A DNA stretch of 64,000 bases from Zoogloea oleivorans (GTDB taxonomy: Bacteria > Pseudomonadota > Gammaproteobacteria > Burkholderiales > Rhodocyclaceae), in the NCBI RefSeq assembly GCF_008107625.1, contig NZ_SDKK01000016.1:62001-126000 (forward strand), read 5' to 3'. The position numbers and the translations under genes were made by a program. Of this stretch, positions 9,212 to 17,573 are shown one piece after another (position 1 is the stretch's first letter; each line of letters begins with the position of its first letter). A model generated the notes under the pieces. The model was not told the DNA's origin and searched no databases. It saw nothing but the letters and a program-made list of their open reading frames with translations.

Positions 9212-9850
9212 ATGCTCGAAAAAGCGCGCTACATCGTCGTGGAAGGCCCCATCGGCGCTGGCAAGACAACCCTCGCCAAACGCCTTGCCGATCGTCTCAA
9301 TGCCGAAGTGCAGCTGGAAAACCCGGCCGCCAATGCCTTTCTCGGGCGCTTTTACCAGAACATGGAACGCTGGGGCCTGCCGACCCAGATCGCCTTCCTG
9401 TTCCAGCGCAGCGAGCAACTGGCCCGCTTCGCCCAGGAACATGACCCGCACAAGCGCGTGGTCTCCGACTTTCTGATCGACAAAGACCCGCTGTTCGCCG
9501 AACTGACTCTTGCCGAAGACGAGCTGCAGCTCTACCGCCAGCTCTACGAACGCCTCAAGCCCACCGTGCGCAAGCCCGACCTGGTGATCTACCTGCAGGC
9601 CCAGGCAGACACCCTGATCGAGCGGGTACGCAAGCGCGGGGTCGAATCCGAGCGCAAGATCAACGAGATCTACATCCAGCGGGTCGCCGAGCGCTACGCC
9701 ACCTTCTTCCATCATTACGATGCAGCACCGCTGTTCATCGTCAATGCCGAGTCTCTCAATCCGGTGGACAAGGACGAAGACTTCGAGCTGCTTTACTCCC
9801 GCCTGCTCGCCATGCGCAGCTACCGGGAATTCTTCGGCTACTCCGCCTGA
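9212..9850 (+). CDS. Deoxynucleoside kinase (deoxyadenosine/deoxyguanosine kinase family)
   Basis: 212 residues. The P-loop EGPIGAGKTTLAKRL lies near the N-terminus, and a lid-like arginine-rich stretch (IERVRKRGVESERKIN) occurs about residue 131. This matches the dNK/dAK/dGK salvage kinases that phosphorylate deoxynucleosides with ATP. The gene is commonly found next to folK and panB in Betaproteobacteria. Base specificity cannot be judged from sequence. It lies 16 bases after the DUF486 gene. Confidence 0.87.
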   Translation: MLEKARYIVVEGPIGAGKTTLAKRLADRLNAEVQLENPAANAFLGRFYQNMERWGLPTQIAFLFQRSEQLARFAQEHDPHKRVVSDFLIDKDPLFAELTLAEDELQLYRQLYERLKPTVRKPDLVIYLQAQADTLIERVRKRGVESERKINEIYIQRVAERYATFFHHYDAAPLFIVNAESLNPVDKDEDFELLYSRLLAMRSYREFFGYSA

Positions 9851-9941
9851 CCCCAACATCCCCCCGGCCTTGCGCAGCATCCGTTTGCGCTTGTGCCGTG
9901 CACAAGATTGGGGTTAACTGCCGCCGCGAGGAGAAACAGCA

Positions 9942-10760
9942 ATGAGCTACTTACAAGAAAACAACAAACCCGTCACCCTGTTCGAACTCGGCAAGATGCG
10001 CGCCGAGGGCCGCAAGATCGTCATGCTCACCGGTTACGACGCCAGCTTTGCGGCGCTACTGGAACGCTGCGGCGTCGATGTCGTCCTGGTTGGCGACTCG
10101 CTGGGCAACGTGCTGCAAGGCCAGAAGACGACCCTGCCGGTGACCATGGAACACATGGTCTATCACACCGAATGCGTGGCCCGCGGCTGTACGCGCCCGC
10201 TGATCGTCTCCGACATGCCCTTCGGCAGCTATGCCGAAAGCCCGGCCCAGGCCATGCGCAACGCGGCCCGCCTGATGGCTGCCGGCGCACAGATGGTCAA
10301 GCTCGAAGGCGGCGCCTTCATGGCCGAAACCGTACGCTTCCTGGTCGAACGCGGCGTGCCGGTATGCGCCCACATCGGCCTCACGCCCCAGTCGGTGCAC
10401 CAGCTCGGCGGTTACCGCGTGCAAGGCCGCAGCGACGAGAGTGCCGCCATCCTGAAGGGCGACGCCCTGGCGCTGGAACAAGCCGGTGCCGCACTAGTCG
10501 TCATCGAAATGGTGCCCGCCGTGCTGGCCGCCGACGTCACCACCAGCCTCACCTCGATGGCCACCATCGGTATCGGTGCCGGCGCCGACTGTCACGGCCA
10601 GGTGCTGGTGCTGCATGATCTGATCGGCGTCTTCCACGGCAAGCGCCCGCGCTTCGCCAAAAACTTCATGGAAGGTGCGTCGAGCCTCGACGAGGCTGTT
10701 ACGCGCTATGTCACCGACGTCCAGGCCGGTCGCTTCCCCGGCCCCGAACACAGCTACTGA
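9942..10760 (+). CDS. panB: 3-methyl-2-oxobutanoate hydroxymethyltransferase
   Basis: 272 residues, normal length. PanB makes ketopantoate from 2-oxoisovalerate and methylene-tetrahydrofolate, the first step to pantothenate. Signatures include [34 protein letters not shown] and the substrate loop [17 protein letters not shown] strong ribosome binding site (GAGGAGA) precedes the ATG. A 91-base gap separates it from the kinase gene, so it may have its own promoter. panC follows after 8 bases. Confidence 0.96.
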   Translation: MSYLQENNKPVTLFELGKMRAEGRKIVMLTGYDASFAALLERCGVDVVLVGDSLGNVLQGQKTTLPVTMEHMVYHTECVARGCTRPLIVSDMPFGSYAESPAQAMRNAARLMAAGAQMVKLEGGAFMAETVRFLVERGVPVCAHIGLTPQSVHQLGGYRVQGRSDESAAILKGDALALEQAGAALVVIEMVPAVLAADVTTSLTSMATIGIGAGADCHGQVLVLHDLIGVFHGKRPRFAKNFMEGASSLDEAVTRYVTDVQAGRFPGPEHSY

Positions 10761-10768
10761 GATCCGTC

Positions 10769-11593
10769 ATGCAGATCCATCACACCATCGCCAGCCTGCG
10801 CGCCGCCCTCGCCAACGCCGATCGCATCGCCTTCGTGCCGACCATGGGCAACCTTCACGACGGCCACATCGACCTGATGCGCCAGGCCCGCGAACAGGCC
10901 GGCACGGTGGTCGCCAGCATCTTCGTCAATCGCCTGCAGTTCGGCCCGAAGGAGGACTTCGACAAGTACCCGCGAACCTTCGAAAACGACTGTGCGCGGC
11001 TTGCCGCCGCTGGCGTCGATCATCTCTTCGCGCCGGACGAAAAGGAAATGTACCCGACACCCCAGCGCTACCACGTCGAGCCCGACCCGGCCCACGTGAA
11101 TATCCTGGAAGGCGCTGTACGGGCCGGGCACTTTGGGGGTGTCGCCACCGTGGTGCTGAAGCTCTTCAACATCGTGCAACCGAATGTGGCGCTGTTCGGC
11201 AAAAAGGACTATCAGCAACTGATGGTCCTGTCGAACATGGTGCGCGAACTCGCCTTGCCCATCGAGATCGTCGCCGGGGAAACCATCCGTGCCGACGACG
11301 GCCTGGCCCTGTCCTCACGCAATGGCTACCTGAGCACCGCCGAACGCGCCGAAGCGCCGCGCCTCAACCGCCAACTGGCGTGGATTCGCGAAAAACTCGC
11401 TGCTGGCGAAAAGGATTTTCTGCGCCTTGAGACCGAGGCAATGGCAGAACTCGCCGCCCACGGCTGGCATCCGGACTACATCGCCATCCGCCGCCGCAGC
11501 GACCTGCAGCCCCCACAGGGCGACGAATCGCTGGTGGTGCTGGCTGCCGCCAAACTGGGCAACACCCGGCTGATCGACAACCTCGAAATCTGA
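10769..11593 (+). CDS. panC: Pantothenate synthetase
   Basis: 274 residues. It joins pantoate and beta-alanine with ATP. It has the class-I-tRNA-synthetase-like motifs: [14 protein letters not shown] (HxGH variant HDGH) near residue 28, GKKDYQQL near 149, and the KMSKS-equivalent [11 protein letters not shown] near 179. It follows panB by 8 bases, so the two pantothenate genes are co-expressed. The convergent unknown gene ends 3 bases away, leaving no room for a terminator outside the coding sequence. Confidence 0.96.
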   Translation: MQIHHTIASLRAALANADRIAFVPTMGNLHDGHIDLMRQAREQAGTVVASIFVNRLQFGPKEDFDKYPRTFENDCARLAAAGVDHLFAPDEKEMYPTPQRYHVEPDPAHVNILEGAVRAGHFGGVATVVLKLFNIVQPNVALFGKKDYQQLMVLSNMVRELALPIEIVAGETIRADDGLALSSRNGYLSTAERAEAPRLNRQLAWIREKLAAGEKDFLRLETEAMAELAAHGWHPDYIAIRRRSDLQPPQGDESLVVLAAAKLGNTRLIDNLEI

Positions 11594-11596
11594 GCC

Positions 11597-12076
11597 TCAG
11601 GTCGTGGGATGAAAACTGGCGATGACCAGCGAATCCCCAGCCTGCGCCTGCCGGCGGATCTGCCCGAAATGCTCGGCAATCGCCATGCACTGACGGATAT
11701 CCTCGAGCAGATACTGGCGCATCCCCACGCACAAGGCCATTTCACTCACCGCCGGCTCAGCGGCGCAGGCCGTGCGGATCGCCCGCACCACCTCGGTGTA
11801 AACCGGATCCCGCGCCAGCAACACGGCCAGACGCACGCGAACATGAGGGGCAACCCGCGATCTGGCGGGATAACACTCCAGTCGCTGGCAAGCCTGCAGA
11901 ACACTCTCGCGCACCTCCCGGTGACGCCCATGCATCTGCTCATTGCTCATGCGTACCAGCGACGCCTCCCAGTCCGGGGGAATCCGCTGCTTTTCGGTAA
12001 CACGCTCGCGCCATGCCTGCCAGCAGATGATTGCCAGAGCCAACAGCCCGAGACAGGTAAAGATGAGGGTATGCAT
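11597..12076 (-). CDS. Unknown protein with one N-terminal membrane helix
   Basis: 159 residues, no family recognised. Residues 3-20 form one hydrophobic helix (TLIFTCLGLLALAIICW), followed by a basic soluble region, so the protein is probably anchored with the bulk in the cytoplasm. The rest is mostly helical with four cysteines. A GGAG ribosome site is 8 bases before the ATG. It lies 156 bases downstream of a response regulator on the same strand. Function unknown. Confidence 0.6.
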   Translation of the reverse strand: MHTLIFTCLGLLALAIICWQAWRERVTEKQRIPPDWEASLVRMSNEQMHGRHREVRESVLQACQRLECYPARSRVAPHVRVRLAVLLARDPVYTEVVRAIRTACAAEPAVSEMALCVGMRQYLLEDIRQCMAIAEHFGQIRRQAQAGDSLVIASFHPTT

Positions 12077-12232
12077 GATCCGGCTCCGCGCAACAAGTTC
12101 TGACGCTCGAAGCTTAGGTGCCGGGGTAAGCCAGAACGGCCGAATACATCACACTCACTGGCGAATGGCGCACGCCGGGGCACGGACCGCGGGTTAACCG
12201 AGAATTCGGTCACGCCCTGAGCCAGCCGGGCC

Positions 12233-12985
12233 TCAGGCGGGAATGCCCGGCACACACCGCTGGCGGGGCAGGCTGCTACCCGTCGTATCCCGTTCCGCAC
12301 CGACCCGATCCAGCCGGTAACCGTTGCCATAGGCGGCACTCAGCCGAAAACCGATCTCAGGCCACAAGCCGAGCTTGCGACGAATGCGGCTGACATGGGT
12401 ATCGACCGTGCGGGAAGCCGTCGGCAGATTGCTGCCCCACACAGACTCCAGCAGATGCGCCCGCGACATGACGCGTCCCTGGTTGCGAAACAGGAACAGG
12501 CTCAGCTCGAATTCCTTCTCGGTCATCGTCACGGGGGAGCCCGACACATAGATCCGCTTGGCGACGATGTCGAAGCGGTAGGGATAGGTATCGGTGAGCG
12601 TGCACCGGCTGAAGTGCGCCGGCAAGCGGCGACGCAGCACCGCACCAACCCGGGCGACAAGCTCCCTGCTGCCAGCCGACTTGCGCACAAAATCATCCGC
12701 CCCCGCCAACAAGGCATCAGCGAGCGCCTCTTCGCTGTCGCTGCACGCGATGAACATCACCGACGAGTCGCCCCCCGGCATGGAGCGCAACCTCATCAAC
12801 AACTGGGCGCTGTTTGCGGCGGTCGCGTTCCAGGCGAGCAGAAACAGATCGAAGCTTTCCCGGGATGCATCACGGAGGAGATCCCGCTGATCCTCAAAAA
12901 AATGGACACGGTGTCCCGCATCCTCAAGCGCACACCGCAATGGCTCAGCCAGCCCGGAATCTGCATGGAGCAGGGCCAAACGCAT
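12233..12985 (-). CDS. OmpR-family response regulator with a degenerate receiver
   Basis: 250 residues: an N-terminal receiver-like domain (about 1-118) and a C-terminal winged helix (about 140-235; EKEFELSLFLFRNQGRVMSR, TVDTHVSRIRRKLG, YGNGYRL). The usual phospho-acceptor Asp is Ala51 (FDLFLLAWN), the conserved Thr is lost (FIACS), and only the switch Lys (FVRKS) remains. It is therefore unlikely to be controlled by phosphorylation. ATG 12985 is chosen because GGGGAGAG lies 4 bases upstream; the longer frame lacks this. No kinase is adjacent. A second orphan regulator lies upstream. Confidence 0.85.
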   Translation of the reverse strand: MRLALLHADSGLAEPLRCALEDAGHRVHFFEDQRDLLRDASRESFDLFLLAWNATAANSAQLLMRLRSMPGGDSSVMFIACSDSEEALADALLAGADDFVRKSAGSRELVARVGAVLRRRLPAHFSRCTLTDTYPYRFDIVAKRIYVSGSPVTMTEKEFELSLFLFRNQGRVMSRAHLLESVWGSNLPTASRTVDTHVSRIRRKLGLWPEIGFRLSAAYGNGYRLDRVGAERDTTGSSLPRQRCVPGIPA

Positions 12986-13067
12986 GAAACTCTCCCCTAT
13001 CAGGCGCAACCACAAAGGACCACGCTACCCCGATATGCTAAACGACCATGACATGCAGGGAAAATGC

Positions 13068-13097
13068 TGACCAATACTGACCAATACTGACCAATGC
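13068..13097. repeat. Three-copy 10-bp tandem repeat (TGACCAATAC), candidate operator
   Basis: Three consecutive copies of TGACCAATAC occur at 13068-13077, 13078-13087 and 13088-13097; the last ends GC instead of AC. One copy per helical turn is the spacing used by OmpR-family dimers on direct repeats. The array lies 83-112 bases upstream of the degenerate regulator's start and just after the end of the other regulator gene. Operator function is inferred. Confidence 0.55.
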
Positions 13098-13111
13098 AGG
13101 ATGAATTCAGG

Positions 13112-13954
13112 TCAAAGGATGCGTACATGAGCATCGAAACGATAGCCACGGCCGTAGCTGGACACCAGTGGCAGCCTCATCGCGCACTTCTCGGCAGCCT
13201 TCGCCCGCAACCGGCTGACCAGTGCCTCCAGCCTCGGCATCGAGTAGCCCGGCGCCTCGACGCCGAGCAGCGCGACCAGTTCTTCCCGGCTGGCCTTGCG
13301 CCCGGGATGCCCGAAGAGCGTTTGCAGGAGTTGGGTTTCCAGGGCATTGAGACGCACACTCGCCCCGGTCGGGGCAGTGAGCAGACACTGCTCCCGGTCC
13401 AGCAGCCAGGGATTCGGAAGCGGCCGGGCGAGCAGCGGTGACGGCGGAAAGCGCAGCCGCCGATAGACACTGATCAGTGTGGCCTCAAGCTCCTCGGCAT
13501 CCACCGGCCTGATCAGGCAGGCATCCGCCCCTTCCCGCAGTCCGGCGATGCGCAACGCCCGTTCAGCCCGCCCCAGACACAGGATGATGCCGCACGGCAT
13601 GTAACTGCGTACGCGCCGGCAAAACGCCAGACCGTCTCCGTCGGGCAACTCGATATCGACAATCAGCATGGCAACCGGCTCGGACAAAGCGACCTCCGCC
13701 TCCGCAATGCTTCCCGCTCGGCTGACGACAAAGCCGGATTTGGCGAGAAACGCCGCCGTGGCCTGGCTCCGGCACTGATCCGCCTCCACCAGGAGAACGG
13801 AAAAGCTCACGAGCCTACGCCTCTGGCGACGACACTCCGAACACTCTCCCCCAGCTCCACAGCCTTCCTCCCCCTCGTTCATCGATTCATTTTCATCGCC
13901 GGTGGACAGATGGTAGGCGAAGGCGGGCGGCCGGGCGCAGAGCTCACAATTCAT
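13112..13954 (-). CDS. OmpR-family response regulator with possible zinc-binding N-terminal extension
   Basis: The core is a receiver (phospho-acceptor Asp in LIVDIELPDGDG) plus a C-terminal winged helix (LETQLLQTLFGHPGRKASRE, SSYGRGYRF). The switch Lys is Arg (CLIRPV) and one acidic-pocket Asp is Ala (VEADQ). From ATG 13954 the protein gains 48 residues with CELC and CSEC pairs and a His between them, resembling the zinc motif at the start of McsA-type proteins. A weak AGG lies 7 bases before this ATG. A GTG at 13810 with AGAGG 9 bases upstream would remove the extension and give 232 residues; codon use in the second half of the extension is poorer, so the start is open. Confidence 0.7.
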   Translation of the reverse strand: MNCELCARPPAFAYHLSTGDENESMNEGEEGCGAGGECSECRRQRRRLVSFSVLLVEADQCRSQATAAFLAKSGFVVSRAGSIAEAEVALSEPVAMLIVDIELPDGDGLAFCRRVRSYMPCGIILCLGRAERALRIAGLREGADACLIRPVDAEELEATLISVYRRLRFPPSPLLARPLPNPWLLDREQCLLTAPTGASVRLNALETQLLQTLFGHPGRKASREELVALLGVEAPGYSMPRLEALVSRLRAKAAEKCAMRLPLVSSYGRGYRFDAHVRIL

Positions 13955-14175
13955 TGCAAACCTGACAGCCACACCGGGCATGAACAGGAAAAACCAGGTC
14001 GCGCTCAAGGTGCTGACGATGCAGCCACCGACAATGACCTCGCTGGAGTCCGGGCGCGCCCCACCAAATATCCATTAGGCACTTGCCATCCCGCGCCCAA
14101 GCGATACACTCCGGATAGCCTGCGGCGCGGCGCTGACAGGTCCATGGAGACAAACGAAAAGGAGGGTTCAAAACA

Positions 14176-14619
14176 ATGGCTGCTACGGTCCAACAGATTC
14201 TTCAGAGCAAGGGCAACGCGAGCTACTCCGTGACGCCCGACACCACCGTGCTCCAGGCCCTCGTTCTCATGGCCGAGCGCAACGTGAGTGCCGTTCTGGT
14301 CATGGAAGGCGAACAACTGGCGGGGATCTTCACCGAGCGGGATTACGCCCGGAAGGTGGTGCTCAAGGGCCTCGCCTCGAAGGACACCAAGGTCGGCTCC
14401 CTGATGACGCCGAACGTTCTCACCGTGTCCCCGAACCACACCATCGACGACTGCATGTGCATCATCACCAACAACCATGTGCGCCACCTGCCGGTGGTCG
14501 ATCATGGCAAGGTGATCGGCCTCATCAGCATCGGTGATGCAGTGAAGTCGGTGATGGAACAGCAGCAGGCCACCATCGACCAGTTGTCCGGCTACATCTC
14601 GGGCGGCATGACGACCTGA
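14176..14619 (+). CDS. CBS-domain pair protein
   Basis: 147 residues made almost entirely of two CBS domains (about 8-65 and 74-135; TVLQALVLMAERNVSAVLVM, GIFTERDYARKVV, VRHLPVVDHGKVIGLISIGD). Such stand-alone pairs bind adenine nucleotides and act as energy or ligand sensors; the partner is unknown. A strong AGGAGGG ribosome site precedes the ATG. The gene is monocistronic: the upstream regulator is divergent and the downstream kinase convergent. Confidence 0.88.
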   Translation: MAATVQQILQSKGNASYSVTPDTTVLQALVLMAERNVSAVLVMEGEQLAGIFTERDYARKVVLKGLASKDTKVGSLMTPNVLTVSPNHTIDDCMCIITNNHVRHLPVVDHGKVIGLISIGDAVKSVMEQQQATIDQLSGYISGGMTT

Positions 14620-14687
14620 GCCGACCCTCACCGGCGCAGCGCCAGCCGCTCCGACAGCTTCGCCCTTTTCCGGATGCATGACCGCGT

Positions 14688-14705
14688 GGGCCGCCTCGGC
14701 GGCCC
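14688..14705. terminator. GC-rich hairpin between convergent genes
   Basis: GGGCCGCC-TC-GGCGGCCC forms a perfect 8-bp stem between the CBS gene and the convergent histidine kinase gene. No T-run follows on either strand, so termination would be weak or Rho-assisted. Confidence 0.35.
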
Positions 14706-14715
14706 GACTTCCGCC

Positions 14716-16095
14716 TCACGGCTTCGACATCGTCACCAGCGGCGGAAAACGAATGCTCACCGCCAGCCCCATCCCACCGTCCGGCCGTGCCAACCCGTCA
14801 TCGAACACCAGCGTCGCCCCGAGAATAGTGACGATACGGGCGACGATTGACAGGCCGAGCCCACAGCCATCCGCCTCCACATCGGCCCCGCGGGCAAAAC
14901 GGGTCAGCAGTTGTTCGCGCTGGGCCGGTGGAATCCCCGGCCCGTCATCCACTACCCGCAGGCAGCGGACCGCCGCATCCAGGGACACCACCACCCGGCC
15001 ACCAGCCGGCGTGTAGCGCAGCGCGTTGTCCACCAGATTGCGCAGCAGCACCTCCAGCCACCAGCGGTTGCCCTGCACCACCAGTCCGTCCCCCTCCAGG
15101 CTCAGGCTCTGACCCGCTCGCCGGGCCTGAGGCTCGAGCGCAGCGCAGATGCTTTCGGCCAACGCCTCCAGATCGACTTCCGGCTCAAGGTTTCCTGCCG
15201 CATCCGGGTCAAGCCGGGCCAGGGTCAATAGTTGCTCGACCAGATGGGTCATGCGCTCGACGCCGGACAGCACCTGATCGAGAGCATGACCGCGAATCGT
15301 CTCGTCGCTGGCCCGGCGTGCCACCTGGGCGTGGATCTTCAGCGCGGCAAGCGGCGTGCGCAGTTCGTGGGAGGCATCGGCGGTAAAGCGGCGCTCATTG
15401 TCCATGGCTTCCGCCACCCGCCCGACCAGCGCATCAAGAGACGTCACCAGCGGGGCAATCTCGGCCGGCAGCGGGCCAGACACCTGCACCGGCGCCAGAT
15501 GCCGCGCATCCAGCCCGCCCACCGCCGCGGCCACCGCATTGACCGGCCTCAACGCCCGGCCGACGACCGCCCAGATACCAATGGCAATCAGCGGCAAACC
15601 AAACAGGATGGGCACCAGCAGGTGCAGGGCGATCTCGCCGGCCAGGTGATAGCGGGCCGCATGGTGCTGGCCAACGATGACCCGGTACTCACTATGGGAA
15701 TGATCGACGGCGAAAAACCGCCACAACTCCCCATTCAGGTCGTGCTCATCAAAGCCCGTATTTTCCATCAGCGGCGCGTCCGGCATCTCCGACGAACGCA
15801 CCAGCAGAGACCACCGCCCGTCCTTGCGTTGCCAGGCCTGGAAGGCCACCGGCAACTGGTAGGCATGCTGGTGCTCAGCCATTTCGTCGGCGACGTGGGG
15901 CGACTGGCCCGCAGCGACAATGGCAAGCAGGGTTTCGGCCACCTGCACAAGCTGCGCGTCGAACAACTCGTCGGCCTCGGCGTGGGCGGTGCGAAAGGCC
16001 ACCACTGCCGACACGCTCCACATCAGTGCGACCACACCGATCAACAAGCCAACCAGACGTCGGCGCAGGGAATAAGTCTGCAGTACAGCCCTCAC
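14716..16095 (-). CDS. QseC/PmrB-type sensor histidine kinase
   Basis: 459 residues. Two membrane helices (about 13-32 and 158-180) flank a periplasmic region; then come HAMP, the H-box DASHELRTPLAALK, the N-box NLVDNALRYTPAGG, and G-boxes VVDDGPGIP and GCGLGLSIVARIV. It should phosphorylate the regulator encoded just upstream. The start is GTG, sharing bases with the regulator's stop (GTGA). Position next to the metal efflux operon suggests that metal or envelope stress is the signal, but this is inference. Confidence 0.9.
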   Translation of the reverse strand: MRAVLQTYSLRRRLVGLLIGVVALMWSVSAVVAFRTAHAEADELFDAQLVQVAETLLAIVAAGQSPHVADEMAEHQHAYQLPVAFQAWQRKDGRWSLLVRSSEMPDAPLMENTGFDEHDLNGELWRFFAVDHSHSEYRVIVGQHHAARYHLAGEIALHLLVPILFGLPLIAIGIWAVVGRALRPVNAVAAAVGGLDARHLAPVQVSGPLPAEIAPLVTSLDALVGRVAEAMDNERRFTADASHELRTPLAALKIHAQVARRASDETIRGHALDQVLSGVERMTHLVEQLLTLARLDPDAAGNLEPEVDLEALAESICAALEPQARRAGQSLSLEGDGLVVQGNRWWLEVLLRNLVDNALRYTPAGGRVVVSLDAAVRCLRVVDDGPGIPPAQREQLLTRFARGADVEADGCGLGLSIVARIVTILGATLVFDDGLARPDGGMGLAVSIRFPPLVTMSKP

Positions 16096-16757
16096 CGGGG
16101 CGCCTCATCCACCAGATAGCCCACTCCGCGCACAGTACGGATCAGCTCGCTACCCAGTTTGCGGCGCAGGTGGTGAATGTGCACTTCCAGCGCATTGCTC
16201 TCGACGGCCTCGCCCCAGGCGTAAAGCTGTTCTTCGAGCACCCGGCGGGTCAGCACCCGGCCCGCCGCATCGAGGAGCATGCGCAGCAGGTCGAACTCCT
16301 TGCCGGTCAGGATCACCGGCTCGCCCTTCAGCTTCACCGTACGCCCGGCGGGGTCGAGGACCAGCTCGCCGTAGCGCAGGCAGGCATCCGCGCGCCCCTG
16401 GGAGCGTCGCACCAGCGCCCTCAAGCGGGCCGCCAGCTCATCCAGGTCGAAAGGCTTGATCACGTAATCGTCGGCCCCCAGGTCAAGCCCGCGGATCTTG
16501 TCCGACACTTGGTCGCGGGCTGTCAGCACCAGCACCGGCACCGGGTTGCCGGCACTGCGCAGGCTGGACAGCACCGACAGGCCGTCGCGCTTGGGCAAGC
16601 CAAGATCGAGCAGTACCGCGGCAAAGCTCTCGGCGGCCAGCGCCGCCAGCGCGGCATCGCCATCGCGCACCCAATCCACGGTAAAGCCCGATCCGGTCAG
16701 TCCCGCCTGCACGCCATCGCCCAGCAGGCGATCATCCTCGACCAGCAAAATACGCAT
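16092..16757 (-). CDS. QseB/PmrA-type response regulator
   Basis: 221 residues. The receiver is intact: acidic pair in LLVEDDRLLG, phospho-acceptor in AVLLDLGLPKRDG, Thr in LVLTARD and Lys in DYVIKPFDLDEL. The C-terminal winged helix (LTGKEFDLLRMLLDAAGRVL, VEVHIHHLRRKLG-like, TVRGVGYLVDEAP) is of OmpR type. ATG 16757 is preferred to an upstream TTG. It is translationally coupled to the kinase. CTTAAG-N5-CTTAAG motifs, the PmrA/QseB box pattern, lie in the control region 700 bases upstream in front of cytochrome b561 and the efflux operon, making these its likely targets. Confidence 0.92.
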   Translation of the reverse strand: MRILLVEDDRLLGDGVQAGLTGSGFTVDWVRDGDAALAALAAESFAAVLLDLGLPKRDGLSVLSSLRSAGNPVPVLVLTARDQVSDKIRGLDLGADDYVIKPFDLDELAARLRALVRRSQGRADACLRYGELVLDPAGRTVKLKGEPVILTGKEFDLLRMLLDAAGRVLTRRVLEEQLYAWGEAVESNALEVHIHHLRRKLGSELIRTVRGVGYLVDEAPR

Positions 16758-16790
16758 CGTCAACCCATTCCAGGCATGTAGAACAAACGC

Positions 16791-17444
16791 TCAGGGGCGC
16801 TCATCATCGGCATCCGGCTGACGCTGTGCAAGCTCCCGATACTGATAACCGCTGACCATGCTCTGGGCGACCGGCACGCCACGCTTCTCGTGAAGCATCA
16901 GCGCCGCGATGTGCACCACGATGAAACCGAGAATCAGGTAGAAACCCACCTCGTGGGGTTCCTTGATGGTGTGGCGCACAGCATGGAGCGACGTCTCCCA
17001 GGCCGCCAGCGGCCCAGCGCCAAACTCTGCCGCAGCCAGCCCCAGGCCGGTGGCAACCATCAGCGCCATCAACAAGAAGGCCGCCAGATAGGCCGCGCTG
17101 GCCAGCGGATCGTGGCCGAAGCCGCTGCCATGCGCCAGACGCCGGGTAGCCAGCGCTTCGCGCCACGCGGCGGGATGCCACAAGTCCGACCAGCGGGCGC
17201 TCGCCGGACCAGACAGCCCCCACACCAGCCGCAGTAAAAGACCGAACGCCAGTGCATAACCAAACACCATGTGCATCTGCCAGCCGGCATGGTCATAAGG
17301 GCCGTCCTCCATCCACTCGGCAATCTGGCTGCTGGCAGCGAGCATCACGATCGCCAGACCGTTCCACCAGTGCAGCAAGCGCAGGAAGGGGTCGTAGACC
17401 CGACGGCGCTCAAGCCTCAGGGTGTGATGATCAGTCGTATTCAT
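16791..17444 (-). CDS. Di-heme cytochrome b561 (membrane electron carrier)
   Basis: 217 residues with four or five membrane helices. Candidate heme-ligand histidines are in LLHWWNG, AGWQMHMVFG, SLHAVRHTIKEPHE and GFIVVHIAALMLHEKRG. This matches the bacterial cytochrome b561/Ni-Fe-hydrogenase b subunit family, which moves electrons from quinol to periplasmic partners. Start ATG 17444 has GGAG 8 bases upstream. It precedes the response regulator by 33 bases and is probably co-transcribed with the two-component system. Confidence 0.87.
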   Translation of the reverse strand: MNTTDHHTLRLERRRVYDPFLRLLHWWNGLAIVMLAASSQIAEWMEDGPYDHAGWQMHMVFGYALAFGLLLRLVWGLSGPASARWSDLWHPAAWREALATRRLAHGSGFGHDPLASAAYLAAFLLMALMVATGLGLAAAEFGAGPLAAWETSLHAVRHTIKEPHEVGFYLILGFIVVHIAALMLHEKRGVPVAQSMVSGYQYRELAQRQPDADDERP

Positions 17445-17494
17445 TGAAGCACTCCGGCAAACGATGTATGAGTGACACACTATCGGCCCCAAAA

Positions 17495-17545
17495 CTTAGG
17501 CAAGCCTTAAGCTGAAATGCCCACCCGTCTTAAGCCAGTCTTAAG
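17495..17545. promoter_or_regulatory. Two PmrA/QseB-like boxes in a divergent control region
   Basis: Box 1 is CTTAGG-CAAGC-CTTAAG (17495-17511); box 2 is CTTAAG-CCAGT-CTTAAG (17529-17545). Both have the 5-base spacer of the PmrA/QseB consensus. They lie between cytochrome b561 (minus) and the efflux operon (plus). Possible -10 hexamers (GATAGT on the minus strand at 17479-17484, TAGCAT on the plus strand at 17556-17561) each stand 10 bases from the nearest half-site. Binding by the regulator at 16092-16757 is inferred. Confidence 0.7.
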
Positions 17546-17573
17546 CCGCCCGGCTTAGCATTCCGTCACCAAC

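Noticed and set aside
13068-13097. CRISPR-like array
   Set aside because: The units are 10 bp, directly adjacent and without spacers; no cas genes occur.
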